Below the pieces are notes generated by a model. That model saw only the letters and a list, made by a program, of their open reading frames with translations. It searched no databases and had not been told where the DNA came from. DNA of 64,000 nt, taken from contig JAQNDB010000521.1 in NCBI GenBank assembly GCA_029204045.2, positions 1 through 64,000 on the forward strand, given 5' to 3'. The DNA is from Tillandsia leiboldiana (taxonomy: Eukaryota > Streptophyta > Magnoliopsida > Poales > Bromeliaceae). Below, in pieces: positions 1 to 8,244 of this stretch; the stretch's first letter is position 1; each line of letters opens with the position of its first letter. Both the position numbers and the translations under genes were made by a program.

Positions 1-445
1 TCGGCCTCGGGTACACTCAAACTGGAAACAGTCCAAGTTCGAGTGGGACAGTCTTTGTGCCTCGTCGGTATCTCCTCCTCCGACATCGGAATTCAAGACA
101 AACAACGACAACAAACCTACCTCATCCTCTTCGGAATCGTCAAGCTCAAAGGTATGTTTTCGTTGTAATTTTGCAGGGCACATCGAAAGAAATTGCGAGA
201 TTGGAGCTCAAAGAACAAATCAACCACATCTTGCAATTGCTACCAATAAGCTCACTTCCCGGAATTCAAGGAAGGATTTTACAAAAGGAAAGAACATTGG
301 TAGCACCTCAAACAAGACGATGACAAAAGAAAAAGATCAATCATACAAGACGTCGTCTTCAAGGAGAATCTCTCAACCTTTACCAACATACTCCAAAACT
401 CAAAAGGTTTGGGTATGCAAAGGTGAAACCCCTCCTTGTCCTTAA
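1..445 (+). pseudogene. Copia-1 gag, C-terminal part, broken
   Basis: This is the end of a copia nucleocapsid protein, which would coat element RNA in the virus-like particle. A CCHC zinc knuckle, CFRCNFAGHIERNC, is encoded at about 155-196, followed by a Lys/Ser/Thr-rich tail ending KVWVCKGE and a stop at 443-445. A frameshift near 60 separates the first residues (FGLGYTQTGNSPSSS) from the zinc knuckle. The same tail occurs in Copia-2 (21943-22431, minus) and Copia-3 (about 62190-62651). In Copia-1 and Copia-2 the protease and integrase zinc-finger region that should follow is absent, and pol resumes about 85 bases later in the middle of integrase. Confidence 0.85.
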
Positions 446-530
446 TCGTTCTACGATTGAATCTTGTATAGTTTGTGTAGACTATTTTCTTTTCTTCTTT
501 TTCTTTTGGCCGACCCGTCAACCATCTTTG

Positions 531-2968
531 GGAGGTAAATGGTACATCTTTTTATTGGTTGATGATTTTCTCTCGGTTTTCAATGGGTAGCATTTTTGAG
601 AGAGAAAGCTGATACGTTTGACTCTTTTCATGAGATTTGCCATCGTAGTTATGATTGAAAAGAATGAAAAGATCATTCGTGTTAGAAGTGATAGGGTGGA
701 GAATTCATAATTCAAAATTCATTGACTTTGTACTTCAAATGGCATTAAACATGAATTCTCGGCACCCTATACACCTCAGCAGAATGGTGTTGTTGAGCGC
801 AAAAACAGGGTTGTTCAAGAGATGGCGCGTGTGATGCTTCATAGCCGGAAATTACCGCTACATTTTTGGGCTGAAGCTGTGAACACCGCTGTCTATGTCA
901 TTAACAGAGTGTATTTGCGCCCAGGAACCTTGAATACACCATATGAGCTGTGGTTTAGTAGAAAACCGGATATCAAGTACTTTCGTATCTTTGGGAGTCG
1001 ATGTTACATCTTACGTGACCGTGAAAATCTTGGAAAGTTCGACTCTCGAAGTGATGAAGGGATCTTTTGGGTTATTCTACGAATAGCAGAGCATATCGAG
1101 TATTTAACATTGAATCTAAGACGATTGTAGAATCTATAAATGTTAAAGTAGATGAAGCTTCTCATTTCGAATCTGAAAAATCTACCCTCGATATCTCTCT
1201 AGATGATGATTCTCCTGCTAGTGCATCTTCTCATAATATACTTCCAATATTAATGATGCATCTAATGGTTCTTCTAGTTTATCTGATGTGCAGGAATCAT
1301 CTCGGTGTACCTCCGAGTACTCCGTTTCAACAAACGCTACGAATCTCTAAGGATCATCCGGAATCGAACATCATTGGAGATCCACAAGAAGGAGTTAGAA
1401 CTCGAAGGCAGTTGGTTTGCGGATTTGCTTGCTACGTATCTTTAATCGAACCAAAGACAATAGATGAAGCTCTTCAGGATGACTACTGGATTAAAGCAAT
1501 GCAGGAAGAGCTCCATCAATTTGAGCGAAACAAAGTCTGGGAATTAACGAAGCCTCCAAAGCAACATAATGTGATAGGTACCAAATGGATCTTCAAGAAC
1601 AAGAAGATGAAGATGGTACTATCATCAGGAACAAGGCACGACTAGTTGCTCAAGGCTACTCTCAAGTAGAAGGTATAGACTTTGACGAACTTTCGCCCCT
1701 GTAGCTAGACTCGAGTCCATTCGTATATTGTTTGCTATTGCTTGTCATTTTAAAATCAAATTATTTCAAATGGACGTCAAGAGCGCATTTCTAAATGGGT
1801 TTTTAAATGAGGAAGTTATGTAGCTCAACCGAAAGGTTTTGTAGATCATAAACAACCTAACCATGTTTTTCGTTTGAAAAAGGCTCTTTACGGTCTGAAA
1901 CAAGCACCGCGAGCATGGTACGAAAGGTTAACAAAGCACCTTTTGGAGAAGGGCTATACTCGAGGGGGAGCTGACAGGACTCTCTTTGTGAAGCATTATC
2001 AAAATAATTTCATTGTAGCACAAATCTATGTCGATGACATTGTATTTGGTGCAACAAAAGATAATGATGCTTCTAAATTCGCGGAGACCATGGAAAGCGA
2101 ATTTGAGATGTCCATGATGGGCGAATTGTCTTATTTTCTTGCATTGCAAATTAAACAAAATGATGAAGGTATTCACTTGAGTCAATCCAAGTATGCACTG
2201 GAGTTGGTCAAAAAGTTTGATCTAGAAAATTGTAAAGATTTTTCAACTCCAATGGGAACTAGCCACAAGGGACTTGGAAGTGAATCACATAGTGAGAATG
2301 TAGACGAGAAACTGTATAGAAGTATGATTGGAAGTCTACTTTACCTCACGGCTAGTCGCCCGGATATATCCTTTAGTGTTGGGATTTGCGCGAGATATCA
2401 ATCAGCACCAAAGGAGGTTCACCTGAAAGCGGTGAAACGGATCATCCGGTATATCAAAGGATCAATTAATTTCGGAATTTGGTATCCTATGGGAACAAGT
2501 CTGGACATTGTTGGATACTCAGATGCCGATTGGGCAGGATCAGTGGATGATCGGAAAAGCACGAGTGGTGCTTGCTTCTATCTTGGCCATTGCCTTGTTG
2601 CATGGCACAGTAAAAAGCAGAATTGCATAGCACTCTCGACTGCCGAAGCGGAATACATTTCAGCTGGAAGTTGCTCAACTCAACTCATTTGGATGAAAAG
2701 CGTATTGAGTGACTTCCGCATTTCAGCATCTTCGGTAACAATTCTTTGTGACAACACAAGTGCAATTAACATTTCTAAAAACCCTGTGTTGCACTCTAGA
2801 ACAAAACATATTGAACTTAGATATCATTTTCTTAGAGAGCTAGTTGAATCAAATACTCTTCAACTTTCATATGTTTCAACTGAAGATCAATTAGCTGACT
2901 TTTTAACAAAACCTTTGGATCAAAAACGTTTTATTCATTTACGAAAAGCAATTGGATGCTTTCCTTGA
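531..2968 (+). pseudogene. Copia-1 pol (integrase core, RT, RNase H), broken
   Basis: This is a copia polyprotein fragment. The integrase core starts at GGKWYIFL near 531. The target-joining region with TPQQNGVVERKN is at about 767-808, followed by the integrase C-terminus to about 1330. Reverse transcriptase begins around EALQDDYWIKAMQEEL (1467) and has the catalytic YVDDIVFG at about 2026-2050. RNase H carries YSDADWAGSVDDRKS (about 2517-2560) and ends GCFP with a stop at 2968. Frameshifts are visible near 580-720, 1065, 1610, 1690 and 1815, so no full protein can be made. The protease and the HHCC zinc finger of integrase are missing, as in Copia-2. The part from 1874 to 2968 is one clean frame, so decay is mostly in the first half. 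Confidence 0.92.
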
Positions 2969-3912
2969 AATAATCTTCTTTTGAAATCTTTGCTTAGGAT
3001 AGGTTTTGTATTTGTTTTTGTTTTGTTCTTTATCTATGTTTGTACATAGGACATTAATTGAGCATAGATCATAATTGACTTTAATTGCATCTTTTCGCAC
3101 ATTTAGAAATTTATTATGCTTTTGCCATCATAATATTTCACTGTTGCAATGATCGTTTATGTTAATTAAATCATCTTCTAAAGTGATCAAAGTCAATTTC
3201 TCTCTCAATGATCTCTTGGTATAGTCATTATCTTATTTGACTGTTTAGTCGAGTATGAAATCGAGATCAATTTTTGGTTGAATACTTTATATCTTAAATA
3301 ATTGATAGCCAATTGAGGGGGAGTCAAAGATAATGTAAAATGCTCAAAAGATGTGGAAAGAGTTACATCCCAATGAGGAGTGTGAAAACTACCACCACAT
3401 GGAGGAAAGAGCTACCACCTCGGTCGTCCGAGTATTGTGTGCAGCTACCACATGTATACCAAGCATGGTTGTTCAAATTTTTGATTAAGTAAAATGCATA
3501 TTGAAATACTTGACTCTGTCAAATTTCAAGGTTGGTATAAGGTGGGATTTTAAAGAAAGATGCTCAAAGAGCCACTCTCTTCAACAGATTGTCTAGAAAT
3601 ATTATCTACCATATTTGGGATTTCAAACATCTATTGATCTTTGTATTTCATTTTCTTTACCGAATTGATGATTTGATAAAGGCATTACTCATAAGATGAA
3701 GTTAGATGTGATTGAAGGTGTTCAACTTTAAGGGATTTAATTTTTGTAAATTTTCGTTTCATTTTTGGATATTATTGATAGATTTGGCATAATCTAATTC
3801 TTGTTGTATGAAACGATGATTTTTGTTTAAAGTTGATACACATTTGTGCTTACAATCTTTTTCTGGATTTTCCTGAATTTCTCTGAAATTTTCTAAAGAA
3901 AAAGTTGGGGCT
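2969..3912 (+). other. Copia-1 post-pol spacer with first polypurine-like tract
   Basis: This AT-rich sequence has no ORF of note. A purine tract TTGAGGGGGAG lies at 3313-3324 and is conserved at 19070-19081 (minus) in Copia-2. It resembles the polypurine tract that normally precedes a copia 3' LTR, although here about 3.6 kb of third-ORF cassette follows. It may be a central polypurine tract or the relic of the original element end before the third ORF was gained; I infer this from position only. Confidence 0.6.
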
Positions 3913-4083
3913 GATCCGGATCGGGCTAGATGATCCGGATCCCGAACGCAGGTTTTCTCCTGCGGGCTGACGATCCGGATTGGACCTGCCGATCCGGATC
4001 CCGAACGCAGTTTTCTCACTGCGGGTAGCCAATCCGGATCGCAGTTATGAACTGATCCGGATCGCGGCTAGGTTTTTATAAAG
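3913..4083 (+). promoter_or_regulatory. Internal promoter of the third ORF: GATCCGGATC array and TATA box
   Basis: Six copies of the palindrome GATCCGGATC, some with one changed base, lie between 3913 and 4065 in three pairs. The second member of two pairs is followed by CCCGAACG. Between pairs there are small hairpins with arms CGCAG/CTGCG. A TATA box, TATAAAG, follows at 4077-4083, 524 bases before the ATG of the third ORF. The same palindrome pairs precede the TATA box of this element's LTR (7132-7490), so the third ORF seems to have a duplicate of the LTR promoter design. Copia-2 keeps the arrangement at 18312-18482 on the minus strand. Promoter activity is an inference. Confidence 0.65.
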
Positions 4084-4198
4084 AACAAAAGGGTTTTGAT
4101 TTCTTTTACTCCAATCTTTTGTTCAAAAGTTTCCAGAGCGCTTCTCTCTAGATTTCATCCTCCTTGGAAGCTTTCAAACTCAAGTTCTTCAATTCCAA

Positions 4199-4581
4199 GT
4201 AAGTTTTATTGATCAAAATCTCGGTTTTTCACCGTTTTTCTCTTTTCCTCCTCAAACGCACGAATTTCTTGGATCAACTTTGTTTGTGGATGGTTTTTGA
4301 TCAAATTTCTTTTGAAATAAGAACTCTGGGTAGATTAGTTTTGATTATATGCTAGTTTTTCTCCTGATTAACGGATTTTTAGGCTTCGATTTCTAAAATT
4401 TTGGTTTTAGGGCATATAATAAGGATTTTCGAAAATTATGCAATTGATCTAATTTTAAAAGTCCTTTTGCAAAACTAATTTGATTCTTGGCTTCTCTACA
4501 TGATTATGATTGTTTGGGTACAATTTTTCAAATTTTTGAAAATTAACAATTTTTCATGTGTTCTTGAGTTCGTCTTCACAG
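4199..4581 (+). other. Predicted 5'-UTR intron before the third ORF
   Basis: A strong plant 5' splice site, GTAAGT, starts at 4199 after ...TTCCAA. A 3' splice site, TCTTCACAG, ends at 4581, giving a 383-base T-rich intron. It ends 25 bases before the ATG at 4607. Copia-2 keeps both sites on the minus strand at 18197 (GTAAGT) and 17814 (TTCACAG), an intron of 384 bases. Conservation of the sites and the length in two copies supports a real intron in the third-ORF transcript. The donor might instead serve to splice a subgenomic RNA. Confidence 0.6.
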
Positions 4582-4606
4582 GATACATTTTTCACTAGCA
4601 CTCAAA

Positions 4607-6044
4607 ATGGTGATCACTTGGATTATTTTCCTACTTGCTGCCATGGTACATGTCAAGGATACTGCCAAGCCTAAGAAGGCTAAGAAAGCAAAGAAGACTA
4701 AGGTTGATTCCGACACTGAATCAGAGACAGAGTCGATCGACTGGGATAACATCGAAATTGAGCAAGCTGCTCCCATTGTCTCCAAAGGGAAAGCAACTGC
4801 TGAAGCTTCAAAACCTACTGCAGCTGAAAAAGGGAAAGCTCCAATGGAAGAAACTTCTGGGAAGACAAGAAGAAAAAGTGTTGCTCGCAAGAGAGGAAGT
4901 GCTCGAGGAATCACCATTGAGCAACCAGCTGCTCGCCAAGCACCTGCACAAGACTTTGTCAGCTCGGCTAGAATAAAGGATTTTGAAAACAGAGAATGCA
5001 TTGGAGAAAGGCATGTTGATGTAAAAGCCTTAACGCAACGTTCTCAGACGTTCGGGACTTTGTTTGACCAGAGAGGTCTTGCTCCCATTTGCGATTTCCC
5101 GGAGACCACTGGGTATTGTCTTCACTCAGTGAGGATGTTCTATCAGAATGCCTGCTATCTAGTTGATCAGGAAAGCGGGCGTCGGGATTTTCAAACATTA
5201 GTCAAGAATGTCAGAATCAAAGTAACGCCTCAGCTAATTGGTGAAGTACTTGGGATGGACGCCCGAGCCGATGGCACTCATTACCTGAAGAATCAAGTTT
5301 TCAACACCTTCTCCTGGAGAGTGGTAGTTGATGGAATCTGTGTTCCAGATACTCGGTCGACAGGAAACTCCGTTTTCCTCGAAAGAACTACGACCAGAGT
5401 ACCGCATCTTAAACCTTATTGTTTGTTACAATATTCTTCCAAACATGAACACAAAGGTTCTTCGGTGGGAAAGAATGATATTTCTTTATCTACTCGGAAA
5501 TCCCGCAGCAGCAATGGGAGCTAACTTAAACATTCCCTACATCATCTGGTCAAGGATGGCACGATATGTGGAGCAAGCTCATCCGTCAGAGAGACTACCT
5601 TTTCCAATGATCATCATGCACATTCTTCGCAAATTTAAAGCTGACACAAATGCGAGTTCCTATCTGCACAGTCTAGGAACAATCAATGACACGACAATTG
5701 TAAAGTCTCTTTCGACGAAGCCAGATGAACCTTTCATACCTCTTCACCGGCAACGAGAACAACGACAACAAGCAACAACCTCTGCACCGGCAGCAGCTCC
5801 TCCAGTTCAACCAGCACCTCCGGCACAAGAAGCACCACAATCAACTTCTGATGATGATGCTTCTGTTACCTCAATCTATAAAGAACAGCAAAGGCTCTCC
5901 AACGAGCAAGAACGTATATCAAATGAACTGATTGAGGTAAAGGAAGAAATAAAGAAGGTAAATAAAAAGCAATCAGCAATGAACAAGCGAATAAAGAAGA
6001 TTTTCCAAATCCTCGGCTGTATCAGTTCAGACGAGTCTGAATGA
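4607..6044 (+). pseudogene. Copia-1 third ORF (env-like position), frameshifted
   Basis: This reading frame lies where SIRE elements carry the so-called env-like gene. It begins with a short hydrophobic segment, VITWIIFLLAAMV (residues 2-14), then a Lys/Glu/Ser-rich linker. A folded central region follows, with RECIGERHVDVKAL, FDQRGLAPICDFPE and RIKVTPQLIGEVLGM. By eye this matches the domain annotated in plants as putative plant transposon protein. After a Gln/Pro/Ala-rich linker comes a charged coiled coil (about 5880-6010) and the end ILGCISSDESE. A frameshift at about 5325-5360 joins the first frame (4607-5524) to the second (5328-6044). The start at 4607 is chosen because Copia-2 has the same hydrophobic start just after the intron. 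No fusion peptide or viral surface-protein similarity is evident, so its function is unknown. Confidence 0.75.
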
Positions 6045-6905
6045 TCCGTATCCTTCTAATTTCTGTTTTTATGCATATGTTTAAATCCTACTGTTGTGCA
6101 AGTTTTTTTTTAAATTTGAGATTCTAGTTCTCTAACTTAAACTGTTAACCATTCTCTCCACTTCTGTAATTTTTGGCTTTGTTTTGTGACAAAAAGGGGG
6201 AGAGAGTTTAGAACAATGATTTGAACAATGAACAATGAATGATGGTAACAATGAACATTGAATGATGGTATGAATCATGAAACATCAAGGTAAGTGAACA
6301 ATGTTTGAATCAACTCGATGAATATCAAGGTAAGTATGATCTCAACTTGAGGTTTTTCGTCTGTATGAATGCATGCCTCGACTAACTATTTGCTAACTAT
6401 TTGGGCATGTAATATAACTAACAAGTTGATGTTCACTAACAAGTTTGTGACACTTGGTTTTTGATTGCATAGAAGATATGTTGGTTCTTAACTCTGATCA
6501 ATTACATATCTATATATATATATTAGTTTGTCACAAACATGTTCATGACATTTGGTTTTTACGTGCAAAAAGGATATGTTGGTGTTTATTTAACTATGAT
6601 CAGTTTACATATCTGAATATAAATGTCATGGTAAGTATAAATGAGTTTAAACTTCATCTCTGTTTGTGGTTTTTGAATAGTACAAAATTCTTGAGGTATC
6701 TAACGATTTCTTTTGTCAAGAATAATTTCTTTTTGCAGAGAGTACAGATGTCTAAGTCTAGAGTCTGTTTTAGGAGTTTAACTCATGTATTGTATTTTGG
6801 ATCTCCATTGTAAATTTTTGTTGTATGGTGATAGCAACAAAAATATCTTTTTGAATTTTCTTTAGTGGATCTATGTTTTGTCACGAAACCGCCAAAGGGG
6901 GAGAT
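6045..6905 (+). other. Copia-1 3' spacer with two polypurine tracts
   Basis: The spacer between the third ORF and the LTR has no coding signal. A tract AAAAAGGGGGAGAGAG lies at 6191-6206, 147 bases after the third-ORF stop, and the LTR-proximal polypurine tract CCAAAGGGGGAGAT lies at 6892-6905. Both are preceded by TTTTGTGAC or TTTTGTCAC, so they look like duplicates. Short imperfect repeats of AACAATGAATGATGGTA occupy 6220-6300. Copia-2 has the same two tracts at about 17027-17043 and 16450-16463 (minus). Confidence 0.7.
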
Positions 6906-7131
6906 TGTTACGGAATTTGTGTTGGCGTAGTTTCGTGAAAGTTTCAAGTCCTGAAGATTGAAGGTGAAGAAAAGTTGATTCATTTAACTCAATCTCAAGA
7001 AAGAAGAATTCAAAAGGATCAGGTATGTTTAACTAAAGAATTTGTGTGATCCGAATACTTCTTGTAGTGTAGAAACACTTGGAAGAATCTTTCATTGCAT
7101 AAAAATCAAAAACTGGACTTGGGACATGTTC

Positions 7132-7490
7132 AGGATCCGGATCAGGTTGTTCGATCCGGATCCCGAAGGTGGTTCGTTCATACATCGTCGCAATCCGGAT
7201 CGTAGTCTCTTGATCCGGATCCCGAACGTTGAGTTTACCATCTACCTTGAACGATCCGGATCTTGCTTCGCAATCCGGATCCCGAACGTTGATGTTTGGT
7301 GAACTGTATGAACGATCCGGATCGTAGTCACATGATCCGGATCCCGAACCTTCGTTTTTCTGGAATTGGCTGTTTCGTTATGACGATCCGGATCCTAGTT
7401 ATCACGATCCGGATCGCCGTCCGTAAAAATCCAGAAATGGTTGGTTTTTGATTCTTATCTCCTTCCTAGGGTTTCTAACCTATAAATACA
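7132..7490 (+). promoter_or_regulatory. Copia LTR U3 promoter: five pairs of GATCCGGATC plus TATA box
   Basis: Ten copies of RATCCGGATC, a near-perfect 10-bp palindrome, lie between 7132 and 7422 as five pairs. Within a pair the centres are about 20-30 bases apart, and in four pairs the second copy is followed by CCCGAA. The TATA box CTATAAATACA at 7480-7490 is 3' of the array, which places the array in the promoter. Matching arrays lie at about 15938-16222 and 35582-35866 (minus). In the diverged Copia-3 LTR (48272-48512) the pairs survive but the core has become AGTCCGGACC. This behaves like a repeated protein-binding site; the factor is unknown. Confidence 0.7.
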
Positions 7491-7766
7491 CCCTATGACT
7501 CTTTTTCTAGGGTGAATCCACATAGCCGTCATTTTCTTGTATCATCTTATACGGCTATAGATCCACATATAGAGAAGAAAGGAAATCATTAGAGAATACT
7601 CTATGTTTCTTCATCTATATTGATTAGTTTGATTCTAGGTTTTCATACTCACATCTTGAGTTGAATCAAACTAATGAATACTTAGATGGTATTTCCGATC
7701 TATCTTTGATCTAAGTATTCGGCGGATCATCACCACCCAAAAACAACGATTTACCCCCAAAAATCG

Positions 7767-7950
7767 GCGCGTGGATTCGCGTGTCCTTGTGGATTCAAGG
7801 TTCAATCGCTCTCGTGGATTCGGAGCGAGGCACGTTCGTGGATTCGAACGGTGCTATTGGGTGAAGACCGTGGATTCGGTCGGACGTCGTGGATTCGACG
7901 TTGGACGCCGTGGATTCGGCGTTGGGCGCAGATCGTGGATTCGAGAAGCG
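7767..7950 (+). repeat. Array of eight TGGATT-loop hairpins in the copia R/U5 leader
   Basis: The hexamer TGGATT occurs eight times at 7772, 7790, 7815, 7839, 7871, 7890, 7911 and 7936. Each copy is flanked by complementary arms whose sequence differs from unit to unit: GCGCG/CGCGT, CCTTG/CAAGG, CGCTCTCG/CGGAGCG with a bulged T, CGTTCG/CGAACG, GACCG/CGGTC, ACGTCG/CGACGT, ACGCCG/CGGCGT, and TCG/CGA extended past a 3x3 internal loop by CGC/GCG. The array lies about 280-460 bases after the TATA box, so it would be in the transcribed leader. Copies occur at 15399-15583 and 35041-35225 (minus) and about 48828-49010. Function unknown; an RNA packaging or regulatory structure is an inference. Confidence 0.75.
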
Positions 7951-8244
7951 TCTGGAGCGAGCGGAGAAGATCCTCTAGGAGCGTATGGAAAAGGTTGAGT
8001 CGTAAGTGTGTACGGTAAATCACCTTGTACGTGTTTTAATTCTAGTGGATTTCTGCCGTGTTATCGGTCCCGTGGTTTTTTACTCCGGTGATGGAGTTTT
8101 CCACGTAAAAAACTTGCGTGTTATTTTATTTTCCGCATTGGGTTTTATCGCAACGATTTTTGGAGTGTTTATACGTTTACACCTATTCACCCCCCTCTAG
8201 GTGTTTCTTCCCCTATTTAGATCCGTATTATATACGACCCAACA

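Larger units (their letters stand above)
1..8244 (+). mobile_element. Copia-1, SIRE-type Ty1-copia element, 3' part
   Basis: This is the 3' portion of a Ty1-copia retrotransposon that starts before the window. In order it holds the end of gag, integrase core, reverse transcriptase, RNase H, a long spacer with an internal promoter, a third ORF, a polypurine tract and a complete 3' LTR. The order integrase before reverse transcriptase defines copia, and the extra ORF after pol is typical of the SIRE/Maximus lineage. It ends with CCCAACA at 8244 and the next base continues gypsy gag coding sequence, so it was inserted into the gag of Gypsy-1. The target duplication cannot be tested because the 5' end is outside. 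Every ORF is broken by frameshifts, unlike the related Copia-2, so this is the older copy. Confidence 0.93.
6906..8244 (+). repeat. Copia-1 3' LTR, 1339 bp
   Basis: The LTR starts TGTTACGGAATTTG directly after the polypurine tract and ends ACCCAACA. Its homologues are 15103-16449 and 34745-36091 (minus, Copia-2) and 48046-49246 (plus, Copia-3), which fix both ends. U3 contains the palindrome array (7132-7425) and a TATA box, CTATAAATACA, at 7480-7490. Downstream lies the TGGATT hairpin array (7767-7950). Near the 3' end a hairpin with arms ACACCTA and TAGGTGT encloses the C-tract of TTCACCCCCCTC, a motif common in plant SIRE-type LTRs. Confidence 0.95.

Noticed and set aside
4607..6044. Third ORF as a true viral envelope gene
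   Set aside because: Only one short hydrophobic stretch at the N-terminus is visible, with no second membrane segment or cleavage site; the central part resembles a plant transposon-associated domain instead.
7771..7998. A frame reading VDSRFNRSRGFGARHVRGFE over the TGGATT array
   Set aside because: The apparent Gly/Arg repeat protein only mirrors the nucleotide hairpin array. It lies in the LTR leader and the same region on the other strand is also open.
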